A stretch of 38,544 nt of DNA from a virus. The stretch is taken from positions 1-38,544 of IMG/VR virus record IMGVR_UViG_3300031825_000362; one strand, written 5' to 3'. The notes beneath the pieces were generated by a model, which ran no database searches, was not told the origin of the DNA, and saw nothing but the letters and a program-made list of their open reading frames with translations. Within the stretch, counting starts at the first letter, position 1. Every line of letters starts with the position of its first letter. The translations under genes were made by a program, and so were the position numbers. Positions 1 to 8,189 of the stretch are shown here, one piece after another.

Positions 1-687
1 TTATTGGTTTAAGAATGCCGTTATTAAATTACTGAGTGTTTTGGTATTTACTGTTTCCAGTCCGTGTGACGCATGTGCAAGCATATACATGCCAGCATTA
101 GGTAAGCTTTTATAAACGGCTGCAGTTTCTTCATAGCTTACCATTCTGTCCCTGTCACCCAAACCAATTAAAACTTCAGTTTTAATGTTTTGCAAAGAGT
201 TATGTAGCAGGTATTTTTTTTGTTCAATATCCCTCATCATATCTGCTGTTCTTGTAAGTATGTTTTCCCAATGTATACCATGTTTTTGTTTCAGCATTTC
301 GGCAAAAGCAGGTGCTTTCTGTTGCATGGTTTCAGCATTTAAAATTCTGGTTTCCTTTTCAACTACTTCCTTGCTCCAGTTAAATTTGGTGCCCAGCGTG
401 ATTATTTTCTTTATTAAATCCGGATTTTTTTTGGCAAGATTAAGGGCCACAAATCCTCCCATACTATAACCAAAAACAGTTGCGTTGTGTATATTATTTT
501 TTAAAATAAAATTTTCCAGTTCAATGGTAAATTGTTCGATCCCAAAATCTGCATTAAATGGCGCATTGCCATGTCCTGAAAAGGAAAAAGAACAGGTATG
601 GTAACCTGCATGCTGTAAATCAGCGGCAAGTGGCTTAAGATCTTCCATTGATCCAAGCGCGCCATGTAAAAGTATTACGTTTTTCAT
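1..687 (-). CDS. Alpha/beta-fold hydrolase (host chromosomal gene)
   Basis: Complete 228-residue protein, ATG at 687 and TAA at 1-3. It shows an HG oxyanion-type motif near residue 8, a nucleophile elbow GYSMGG with Ser75, a candidate acid in GDRDRMV (Asp180) and a candidate catalytic His208 in AHASHG. This is the full Ser-Asp-His set of the alpha/beta hydrolase superfamily at normal length for the small cytoplasmic members. No signal peptide is visible. The substrate cannot be told from sequence; esterase, lipase or peptidase-like activity are all possible. It lies outside the prophage, divergent from the tRNA, and represents the host flank. Confidence 0.85.
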   Translation of the reverse strand: MKNVILLHGALGSMEDLKPLAADLQHAGYHTCSFSFSGHGNAPFNADFGIEQFTIELENFILKNNIHNATVFGYSMGGFVALNLAKKNPDLIKKIITLGTKFNWSKEVVEKETRILNAETMQQKAPAFAEMLKQKHGIHWENILTRTADMMRDIEQKKYLLHNSLQNIKTEVLIGLGDRDRMVSYEETAAVYKSLPNAGMYMLAHASHGLETVNTKTLSNLITAFLNQ

Positions 688-846
688 GCGCTAAAATTAC
701 GAAATCACGTATTCAAAGACTGAAAGCCGACAGGATTTATGAGAATGGATTAAACATGCGCGCAAAAGGACTAATCACTAAAAAATTATATTTTGTTATT
801 TTTTTACCTAAAACAAAAATTTCTATATGTTGAATTAAAAAAATTG

Positions 847-854
847 TATATTTG
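847..854 (+). promoter_or_regulatory. -7 box of the tRNA-Pro promoter
   Basis: TATATTTG fits the Bacteroidota -7 consensus TAnnTTTG exactly. It ends 22 nt before the mature tRNA, so transcription would begin near 860. A TTG at 831-833 is too close (13 nt spacer) to be a standard -33 element. A small hairpin CTCAA/TTGAG (about 859-871) lies between the box and the tRNA and may mark the processed leader. Confidence 0.6.
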
Positions 855-876
855 CACTCTCAATTTTTGAGAAGTT

Positions 877-951
877 CGGGGTGTAGCGTAGTCCGGTTAT
901 CGCGCCTGCTTTGGGAGCAGGAGGTCGCAAGTTCGAATCTTGCCACCCCGA
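877..951 (+). tRNA. tRNA-Pro (anticodon TGG), probable prophage attachment site
   Basis: Cloverleaf read directly: acceptor stem CGGGGTG (877-883) with CACCCCG (944-950), discriminator A951; anticodon stem CCTGC/GCAGG (905-909/917-921) with loop TTTGGGA, giving anticodon TGG at 912-914; T-loop GTTCGAATC present. CCA is not encoded (ACA follows). The phage integrase starts 115 bp downstream on the same strand, the usual layout when integration uses a tRNA 3' end, so the 3' half of this gene probably holds attL. The gene is intact, so integration has preserved it. Confidence 0.93.
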
Positions 952-958
952 CATAAAA

Positions 959-975
959 CCCGCGTCCAGTGCGGG
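959..975 (+). repeat. Short hairpin behind the tRNA
   Basis: CCCGC (959-963) and GCGGG (971-975) are complementary with a 7-nt loop. It sits 7 nt behind the tRNA, between the presumed att core and the integrase. There is no U-tract, so it is a poor terminator. It may be an integrase or excisionase site, or may fold in the tRNA precursor. Confidence 0.35.
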
Positions 976-991
976 GTCTGTAAAAAATAGG

Positions 992-1011
992 TTGGCGCAC
1001 TTTGGCGCACT
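992..1011 (+). repeat. Tandem 10-bp repeat, candidate integrase arm-type sites
   Basis: TTGGCGCACT occurs twice without a gap (992-1001 and 1002-1011), followed by a partial third unit TGG. It lies about 40 bp inside the prophage from the tRNA end and upstream of the integrase start. Tyrosine integrases of temperate phages bind short repeated arm sites in such places. The repeat is seen; the binding role is inferred. Confidence 0.45.
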
Positions 1012-1066
1012 TGGTACGGAGAATTTAGATTTTGTGGTTGAGAACCAAAATCAAATTCTAGACCAG

Positions 1067-2188
1067 ATGATCAAGTCAGTAACCTTAAAAACGTTCGGAA
1101 TGAACGTATCTAAGCGGTGGTATGTTGAATACTACGAGTTTAATCCAATTACTTCTTCATGGCTCAGAAAGCGGGAATACGGCTTTGTAAACAAAGAAAA
1201 GGATGCTGAAAAGCGCCTACAGAAAATTAATGCCTTATGTCATGAGATAATTCAATCAATGGGCAAAAAGTTTGTTCCTGCAACCAAGGGAGAAAGATCT
1301 ATAAAAAAGTACGTTAACATGTACCTGGCTGACAAGAATAATACACTGAAGGAAACTTCAATGGCAAACATCAAGGCTACGCTCACTTACTTTATTGGAT
1401 TTTTAGCTGATAGGGGATTAGCAGATATTCAGATCCACGATATAACAAAAGATCATATCCACGATTTTAAAAAGTATTTAAGTGCGGAACTAGAGAACAG
1501 GACCGTTAATAATCACATGAGCTTTCTGAAGTCATTTTTCAATTATTTCATCAATAACTATGAAGATCTGCTGGTCAAAAATCCAGTGAAGGGAACGAGT
1601 AAATTAAAGACAATCAGCGAAACGCATGTTGCTTACACGGACGAAGAAGCTAAGAAGATTTTTGAATATCTGGAACGGCACGATCAGCAGTTACTCCTGT
1701 ATTGTATGTTTGTTGGAATAGGCTTTGTCAGGTGTGAGGAATCAAGAAATTTAAGGATTCGGGATATAGATTTTACAGGAAAAAAAATAACTCTCTCCGC
1801 TGATATTCACAAACCTGGTACCAGGGTAAATAAACCGATGCTTAAGAAGTTCTATTCAATTTTAAAAGACAGAGGACTGCATAAATATCCTGGTGATTTC
1901 TATATTTTTTCAATGAGCGGTCAGCCGGGCACAAAAATGGTTTACTACAATTATTTTCAGAAGCGATTCAAAAAGGTGAAGGACGAATTTGGCCTAAGCA
2001 AAAAACACACAATTTACGGCTTCAGACATACCTCTGTTAGCCAGATGCTGGAACGTGGAGCTAAATGGCATGAAGCAATGAAATACACTGGTCATACCAC
2101 AATGGAGGCATTTTCAAAATATGCAAAAAGCTTAATGAATAAACCTGCTGAAGATCTCAGCGAATTTATTACTCTGCCAATTAAATAG
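1067..2188 (+). CDS. int: Tyrosine recombinase / phage integrase
   Basis: 373-residue integrase starting at ATG 1067; the open frame continues upstream into the tRNA but has only a TTG there. The N-terminal half (about 75-175) is a SAM-like core-binding domain; the C-terminal catalytic domain shows Arg222 (GFVRCEES), a candidate Lys249, Arg320-His321 in IYGFRHT, His343 in TGHTT and the nucleophile Tyr352 (FSKY). Tyr317 replaces the first His of the usual HxxR box, a substitution I recall in Bacteroidota phage integrases. It should catalyse site-specific integration and excision at the tRNA-Pro gene. It is one of only two plus-strand phage genes, and its stop codon overlaps the end of the tape measure gene by 8 bp. 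Confidence 0.93.
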   Translation: MIKSVTLKTFGMNVSKRWYVEYYEFNPITSSWLRKREYGFVNKEKDAEKRLQKINALCHEIIQSMGKKFVPATKGERSIKKYVNMYLADKNNTLKETSMANIKATLTYFIGFLADRGLADIQIHDITKDHIHDFKKYLSAELENRTVNNHMSFLKSFFNYFINNYEDLLVKNPVKGTSKLKTISETHVAYTDEEAKKIFEYLERHDQQLLLYCMFVGIGFVRCEESRNLRIRDIDFTGKKITLSADIHKPGTRVNKPMLKKFYSILKDRGLHKYPGDFYIFSMSGQPGTKMVYYNYFQKRFKKVKDEFGLSKKHTIYGFRHTSVSQMLERGAKWHEAMKYTGHTTMEAFSKYAKSLMNKPAEDLSEFITLPIK

Positions 2189-5100
2189 AAGACAACTTAG
2201 CGGCATTTTCGATTCCACTCATGGTCTTTTTGAAATCATCGTAAACAATTCCTGCTTCAATACCGTTTTCCAGAGTTGTATTAAGCCTGTTAATCGCTCC
2301 TGTGAGCTGAGATAGTACTTCGCTATTTGCGGTACTTGATGAACTTCCCTGTGTTACTCCTGAGCCTGTAGCTGTTGAATTATATCCGCCATTAGCATAA
2401 GTTCTTCCTGCGCGTATAGCCTCCAGCATCTGAATTTGATTTGCCACCACAGGATCTCTTAACATCCAATTAGGAGCAATCCACTCCGCTCCGGCCTCTC
2501 CGGCAATAAAAGGAGCTCCAGACGAGCTGGAAAACAAAGTAGCCTTATTGATATATCCTGAAGGTTCCGTAAAACCACCGGTCGCGTATTGAGGTACTGG
2601 TTCTGAATTTATCATCATCAACCTTGCAAATGTTCCGCCGGCTGCTAAAGCGCTCAATGAACCTGCGATAATTGGATTAGCCGCATGTTTAGCCCAAATT
2701 TGCGCTATTGCTTCAATACCATGTAGAATGGTGTTATATCGTGCTGTTTGTTTTTGTTTCTCTGCGGCTTCAGCTCGTATCTTCCTTTCTTGTTTCTCTT
2801 TATCAACCTCCAGCCTGGCAACTCGTCTATCATATTCGGACTGAGAAATTAATTTGGCGTTTAGTAATCGCTTTTCTCTTTCCAGTTCCTCTGTATGGTT
2901 CTGAGCAATTGCGGAAAGTCGCATATCCCGCTCAACCTCTTGCATCTGATTAAAACTTGAAACAATATCTGCAAGTGTGCTATAATAAGTTTGATAAAGG
3001 GAAATTTTAGTATTTAAATCTTCCTGGAATAACTGTAGCTCATCTTTTTCTCCTGCCTTAGTTGAAGTGGAAGACCCTTTGTTTTTATATTTCTCCTTGA
3101 TTTCGGCAACTTTTATCCACTTATCATGCTCGAGGCTTGCCGCCTCCTCACCATACTTCTGAGCAAGCGCAATTAGTTCGTCGTACTTTGCAATCGTATC
3201 ATTTATTTCATTAACCTCTGCTGAAGTTTGTATCCGCTCTCTATCCTTAAGATATTTTTCCTTTTCTCTTAACGCCTTTTCATAGTATTTTTTATCAATA
3301 TCATCCAGGTCATTAATCATTGCGGTGCGAATGATCATTTCCTGTTTTGCGTTCCCCTCCACTTTTTTAAGCATGGCATAGTACTTATCCATGACATGTT
3401 TTTCTTCCTTGTCACGATCACTCATTCCATGCTCGGCGTTTTTACGCTCAAGCTCTGCAAGTTCATCTAGTAACTTTTTACGGGCATCTAATATTTTTCT
3501 GTTTGTTTCAGCGTCAAATAAACCTCGCTTGTCCTCGGATTGCTTATTCCTTCTGTCCAGTTCATCATGGATTGCTTTAATCATTTCTTTGGAGTAAGCA
3601 ATACCTCTGGAAAGTTTTTGCTCCACAAGCATATCGTTTAACTGTTTCACGGTTTTCTTAGTAAGATCTTCCATTTTAGTACCGGCGCCTTCTGTTTCAA
3701 TTCCAAGCTGCTTCATGAGTTTAGTTTTCTCATCCATCAGCATTGCGGATACTTTCGATAGTTCGTTGTATTTAAACTCTGCAAGATTTAAGCCGTTAGT
3801 TGTAGCTAAAATGTTTTTAATCTGGAGCGATTCCTGATCACGTATAGTACTGCCATCACTGGCTTTTTTCCATTCTTCAGCTCTTGCAAGTTTACCAAGC
3901 AGATTAACTTTTTCTGTTATAGATAGGTTCTCATCATCAAGTATCTTTTTAGCCTTAGTGCCAACAATCCCATTCATTTCCTGAATTTTCCCTAAAGCTT
4001 CATAAGCTTTGGATTGCCGTTCACTTAAAGTAGTTAACATTTCTGCGGCTTTCTCCTGGGCTTTATCAATTTCCTCCTGTTTTTTCTGCACTGCAATACG
4101 CCCGATCTGAGCATGGTTGTATTTTATTACATTCTGCGTCAACCTTTCAATACTAATATTCTCACGGTCAATTCCTGCAACAATGGATGGGTTAATCGCC
4201 TCCAACTCGTCGTATATTTCAAGTCTTCTCTCCTGGGTAACGTTGGACGATTTCAACTCCTGAACAAGCGCGTTAACGTGTGTTCTTTCTTCTTCCATTC
4301 CCTGGCTAACAGATTTTGTTTTATCAAAAAGATCTGCCATCCACCCCACAATTGATTTTAATCCATCGGTAACCGCTGAGTTAGTAAATGCACTGGCCAT
4401 ACCCTTGCTTAAACGGTCCATTTCCGCTCCAAGAGTACTATTCTTTGCACGAAACTCTGACATGATGGAATTTGTATTTCCAAGTGCGCTATTAGCCAGT
4501 AAAACTTTACTCTTGAGCAAATCGGTATTTCCTCCGAGCTTCGATATTACTTCAGACGCTCCTGCGCCATCAACACCAAGTTTATCAAGGATAGCTCCAA
4601 GGGCTGTGGCGCTGTCTCCGCTCTTCTTACTTCCTTCTACAACTTTTATCAACGCTCCGTATATATCTCGGTTAACAAGCTCTGCAAAATCTTTGCTTTT
4701 CATTCCTGCAACTTTTGCGAAGTCGTCAATATTGGTAGTCATTTTTTGGAGGATCTTGACAACAGCGGTACCGCCTCTTTCAGTGCTAACGTTTAATTCC
4801 TGAAGAGTGGCCGACATTCCCAATACCTGTCCGGACGTCAAGCCTAAACTGATACCAACGCCACCGATACGATTGGCAAAATCTGCAACAACAGGTCCTG
4901 TGGCAGCTCCGGCGCTTGCGAGCTCGTTAATGGCATTGCCAATGTGAAGTAAATCCTGATCAACCTTATTGGTTTTAATATCAGAGAAAATATTTCGAAG
5001 GCCTCCCATTACCTTGGTAACCTCCGATGCGCCTCCAGTGAATTCATCACCAAGAGATACAACCATTTTATCAACCGCTGTGGTAAAATTTAAAACGTCA

Positions 5101-5591
5101 CCCTTCGCAATACCTAACTGACCTGCTCCAATGGCAATCTGACGCAATTCTTTGGTTGGCGTTCTTGTGTCAATTTGAGAAAGAGAAGTATTTAATTTTT
5201 TCACTTCTGCATCCGTCATTCCGGTTGTTTTCCTGATATCCGCTAAGCTGTCGCTAAGCTCTGCATTGCTAGAAATGATATTTTTAACGCTGCTGGACAG
5301 CCATTGAAAACCAAGATATCCGGCAGCAAGAATTCCAAACTGTTTAACTTCACCGGATAGCCATTGGAACATGCCGCCAGTACCCTTAATTTCGTTGCGG
5401 ATGCTGTTCAAACGCCCGTTAACATTTTGTAATTCCTTTGTCTTTTTTTCAAACTCTTCAGAATCTACAGGTAATCGTTTTAACTGTGCTCTTAACGCTG
5501 CGGCTGAGCGTTCAATTTCTTTCAGGGAGGCGCTTGCCGCCTGACCTTTAAGTATTACTTCAACTATTGCAGTTTCGGTTCTTCCTGACAT
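2181..5591 (-). CDS. Phage tail tape measure protein
   Basis: 1136-residue protein, the longest in the window. It has an early coiled coil (about 15-70), a hydrophobic stretch around 88-105, a conserved TP901-type tape measure region with minor-tail motifs (roughly 110-400), long charged helical repeats (about 430-950), a second hydrophobic alanine/glycine-rich patch near 990-1030, and a Ser/Thr/Gly-rich C-terminus. Such proteins set tail length and help DNA pass the cell envelope. By the usual rule of about 0.15 nm per residue the tail would be near 170 nm. It follows the 140-residue gene by 2 nt and is the last late gene before the integrase, which it meets tail to tail with an 8-bp overlap. 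Confidence 0.9.
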   Translation of the reverse strand: MSGRTETAIVEVILKGQAASASLKEIERSAAALRAQLKRLPVDSEEFEKKTKELQNVNGRLNSIRNEIKGTGGMFQWLSGEVKQFGILAAGYLGFQWLSSSVKNIISSNAELSDSLADIRKTTGMTDAEVKKLNTSLSQIDTRTPTKELRQIAIGAGQLGIAKGDVLNFTTAVDKMVVSLGDEFTGGASEVTKVMGGLRNIFSDIKTNKVDQDLLHIGNAINELASAGAATGPVVADFANRIGGVGISLGLTSGQVLGMSATLQELNVSTERGGTAVVKILQKMTTNIDDFAKVAGMKSKDFAELVNRDIYGALIKVVEGSKKSGDSATALGAILDKLGVDGAGASEVISKLGGNTDLLKSKVLLANSALGNTNSIMSEFRAKNSTLGAEMDRLSKGMASAFTNSAVTDGLKSIVGWMADLFDKTKSVSQGMEEERTHVNALVQELKSSNVTQERRLEIYDELEAINPSIVAGIDRENISIERLTQNVIKYNHAQIGRIAVQKKQEEIDKAQEKAAEMLTTLSERQSKAYEALGKIQEMNGIVGTKAKKILDDENLSITEKVNLLGKLARAEEWKKASDGSTIRDQESLQIKNILATTNGLNLAEFKYNELSKVSAMLMDEKTKLMKQLGIETEGAGTKMEDLTKKTVKQLNDMLVEQKLSRGIAYSKEMIKAIHDELDRRNKQSEDKRGLFDAETNRKILDARKKLLDELAELERKNAEHGMSDRDKEEKHVMDKYYAMLKKVEGNAKQEMIIRTAMINDLDDIDKKYYEKALREKEKYLKDRERIQTSAEVNEINDTIAKYDELIALAQKYGEEAASLEHDKWIKVAEIKEKYKNKGSSTSTKAGEKDELQLFQEDLNTKISLYQTYYSTLADIVSSFNQMQEVERDMRLSAIAQNHTEELEREKRLLNAKLISQSEYDRRVARLEVDKEKQERKIRAEAAEKQKQTARYNTILHGIEAIAQIWAKHAANPIIAGSLSALAAGGTFARLMMINSEPVPQYATGGFTEPSGYINKATLFSSSSGAPFIAGEAGAEWIAPNWMLRDPVVANQIQMLEAIRAGRTYANGGYNSTATGSGVTQGSSSSTANSEVLSQLTGAINRLNTTLENGIEAGIVYDDFKKTMSGIENAAKLSSI

Positions 5592-5593
5592 GA

Positions 5594-6016
5594 TTATACT
5601 GATTTTGTTATTTGCTCTTTAATAATGTTTGTGTACTGGTCGCCGTATTTCGCGCTTAGGAGTGACGATAGTTCAGCAACTTCTGCATAATACGTTTTTG
5701 ACAACCATCTTTTAGGGCGGCGTGATTTTCCGCCAATCAGGGATATTATATCAGCATTACCCATCACTGATTCAATCTTGGTTCCGCGACCAACACCCAT
5801 GTCAACAAACTTTCCATAATAATTGAATTCGTGCTTAATGCTTCCTACATCTCCTCCGCTAATTCCCATTAGCTGATATAGAATCGAATAATTAAGACTC
5901 CCTGAAGCTCCTATTTTGAATCTGGCAATGGATTTTTGAAGGCGTTGAGCGGTGTATTTAGCCCAATCTTCGCATAACTGTATCCTCTCCAATTCGTAAT
6001 AAAGCCCATTGTTCAT
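5594..6016 (-). CDS. Small phage tail-region protein, unknown
   Basis: 140 residues, not recognised as a named family. The N-terminus is helical and basic; the middle carries a GGDVG...FVDMGVGRG stretch and the C-terminus a basic patch RRPKRW followed by a helical segment. It stands directly upstream of the tape measure gene (2-nt gap) and is the first gene behind the late-promoter candidate at 6021-6056, so it is probably a minor tail or neck component made together with the tape measure protein. HK97 gp10-type tail completion proteins occupy a similar place, but I cannot show that similarity. Confidence 0.7.
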   Translation of the reverse strand: MNNGLYYELERIQLCEDWAKYTAQRLQKSIARFKIGASGSLNYSILYQLMGISGGDVGSIKHEFNYYGKFVDMGVGRGTKIESVMGNADIISLIGGKSRRPKRWLSKTYYAEVAELSSLLSAKYGDQYTNIIKEQITKSV

Positions 6017-6020
6017 GTAT

Positions 6021-6056
6021 TAAAAATAGAGGGGGAGGGGGAGGTGATAAAGGACA
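6021..6056 (-). promoter_or_regulatory. Late promoter candidate P5 (tape measure block)
   Basis: On the minus strand TGTCCTTTAT (6056-6047) directly follows the TAG stop of the upstream gene. After exactly 18 nt comes TATTTTTA (6028-6021), close to the Bacteroidota -7 box TAnnTTTG, and 4 nt later the ATG at 6016. The spacer includes a pyrimidine-rich CTCCCCCTCCCCCTC tract. This is one of five sites with the same layout. Confidence 0.6.
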
Positions 6057-8189
6057 CTAAAGTTTCAACAATATTGCCTTAACCTTTGAGATTTTATTGC
6101 GGATACTGATTGAAAGGCTCTTAATAAAGTAAAGATTGTAATCAATCATCCTTTTCGACGAAGCTTTAACTGTAAGTACTTGTTTCGCATCCAGAAACAA
6201 TTCCTTCTCAACCAAAGCGCCTTCATTAATAGCGGTATATAATTTATCAATGTTTCTTCTCAGAATACCCGTGGTGTTGTCAAGCCTAAACGAATAATTA
6301 CCTACGATGTTTTTATTTATTCCATAAATTCCTGTGGATGCGTATAAATAAACACCGCCTTTTTGCACCGGTACCGGCCCGATTTGGTTTTCTCCACGGA
6401 GAAATACCAACCTGAAGAAGTTGTTGTTTAGGCCAATTCCAAACATTGGTGAAGAGCCTTTCCCTGGCATATATGGCAACAAAGCACTGTTCTGATCAGC
6501 TGTTCCTCCAGTGAGGTTAGCATTTGCCATCATCATTGGAGCCAGCTTGCATTTATGTCCTGAGGTCCCTCTGCCAATGATGTGCGGCGAGTAATTAAAC
6601 CCTTGAGATGTCCACACCTGAGCGCCTGAATCAGTAACCTGGTAAATTGTATTGGTGTCTTTCGCGATTGCCTGCTGATATTTTGAGGTAGGGCTTGGAA
6701 AATCAGATCTTGTAATGTACTCGCCTATAAATCTGGACTCATCCTTTTTTACAATTGTTTCAGTATCATTAAACTCATATTCAACGGTAAAGCCGTTCCC
6801 TTTCTCTTCCAGCGACATTTCATAATCTGGAGCCGCATTTCCTGTCCAGTCTTCAACGGTAGAATCTTCCAGTAAATTTTTTACCGTATCCATATTTACC
6901 TTACCGTTCATGAAATCAAAATCAAAGTTCACTCCAAGATTTTTCACCTCCTTAAGAAATTCGCCAACGGTCCAATCCGGCATGTGGTTTTTCAAAATTA
7001 CCCTGTCAGCATGTGTATTAATAGGTGTGCTGGAAAGCTCAGTTACTAACACATAGCTGCTTGTTTTAACAGCGAACAAAGGATTAGGAACGGTTACAGC
7101 AATATTGTTTTTAAGATAAGTAAGCACAACATATTTACCGACATCACCGGGCCCCGCATTTATTGTAAGAGAAAAGTTTTTACTGAAAACCTGAGTTGAA
7201 GTGTCAAACCAAACCGACACCGGCACCTGGCTATCATATTGCACGCCAAATTGAATAGCGTAATTAGTCTGTCCTGGTACCTGATACATGATTATGTCCA
7301 GAAAGAAATCAAACTGATATAACCCTGTTTTTTTTATGATATACTGAGGAGCTTGCCATGCCTGCAAATTATCATAAGTTCCTTCTGGTCCGAGTTGAAA
7401 AGAAATATCACTGAACGCGTTATATGTGTATTGTGAAGCCGGCTTAACAAACGTATTGCTATCTTCGGTACCGGCGTCGAGTGCCAGATTATTAAATAAT
7501 AATAGTTTTGAATATTCAGGATTAGACCAGAACGAGCCTCCTGGAGTAAGTCCTTCCAGTTCGAATATGCGGTTTAATAGCCAGAAGAAATAAATAAACG
7601 GAACAAGGCATTCGTTATTACCACTGGTAATGGTGTTAGTGTAAAACGCTCCATTAACACTATCCTGCCTGTTAACTACACCGTTGAAATCAGAATTGTT
7701 TCCATCATAAAAACCAGGCGCGTAAAAAGGCACAAATGTTATAGGGGAGTTTGCCCAGTTTTGATTTGAAGCAATATTAAACACGGCACCTCCTTTGGTT
7801 GTTGGAGTTGTTCCGAGAATAATATCATCACCCAGATCTATCTCGGATAGTTTTTTATCTGCGTTTTTTAAAGCTTTGATACCTTCGCTCACTACTATTG
7901 AAAATGATCTTTTTTTTCCTTTGGTAATTCTCAGCTTAGCTTTTTGATAAGGAATACCAAACAAATAAACGTAACAGTCGTAATCAGTAACCCTGTTTGA
8001 AACGTCTATGTAATTCGCAAAACCAAATGTTTTCAGGTTTTTTTCAGTTGCTGGAGCGTTGAACGGAAAACTGTAGTTTCCTTGGTACAAATCAGATATA
8101 AATGCCGGATTTACCTTCTCTAAACGTACTGATGCGTCACTAAGATCAATGAAACTTCCGTTTACTTCTATGTCAAAAAATCTAGGCAA
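6057..8189 (-). CDS. Large tail/baseplate structural protein
   Basis: 710 residues without signal peptide or membrane segment. The N-terminus (VNGSFIDLSDASVRLEKVNP) and the body are rich in predicted beta strands and aromatic residues, typical of virion proteins. Its start overlaps the end of the 539-residue gene by 8 bp, so the two are translationally coupled, and it ends at the late promoter for the tape measure block. By size and position, between lysis and tape measure genes, it is probably a distal tail, hub or baseplate-like protein of Bacteroidota siphoviruses. No catalytic motif was recognised. Confidence 0.7.
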   Translation of the reverse strand: MPRFFDIEVNGSFIDLSDASVRLEKVNPAFISDLYQGNYSFPFNAPATEKNLKTFGFANYIDVSNRVTDYDCYVYLFGIPYQKAKLRITKGKKRSFSIVVSEGIKALKNADKKLSEIDLGDDIILGTTPTTKGGAVFNIASNQNWANSPITFVPFYAPGFYDGNNSDFNGVVNRQDSVNGAFYTNTITSGNNECLVPFIYFFWLLNRIFELEGLTPGGSFWSNPEYSKLLLFNNLALDAGTEDSNTFVKPASQYTYNAFSDISFQLGPEGTYDNLQAWQAPQYIIKKTGLYQFDFFLDIIMYQVPGQTNYAIQFGVQYDSQVPVSVWFDTSTQVFSKNFSLTINAGPGDVGKYVVLTYLKNNIAVTVPNPLFAVKTSSYVLVTELSSTPINTHADRVILKNHMPDWTVGEFLKEVKNLGVNFDFDFMNGKVNMDTVKNLLEDSTVEDWTGNAAPDYEMSLEEKGNGFTVEYEFNDTETIVKKDESRFIGEYITRSDFPSPTSKYQQAIAKDTNTIYQVTDSGAQVWTSQGFNYSPHIIGRGTSGHKCKLAPMMMANANLTGGTADQNSALLPYMPGKGSSPMFGIGLNNNFFRLVFLRGENQIGPVPVQKGGVYLYASTGIYGINKNIVGNYSFRLDNTTGILRRNIDKLYTAINEGALVEKELFLDAKQVLTVKASSKRMIDYNLYFIKSLSISIRNKISKVKAILLKL

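Noticed and set aside
911-1066. Longer integrase reading frame starting with TTG inside the tRNA gene
   Set aside because: The added residues are translated tRNA and att sequence; ATG 1067 gives a normal integrase length.
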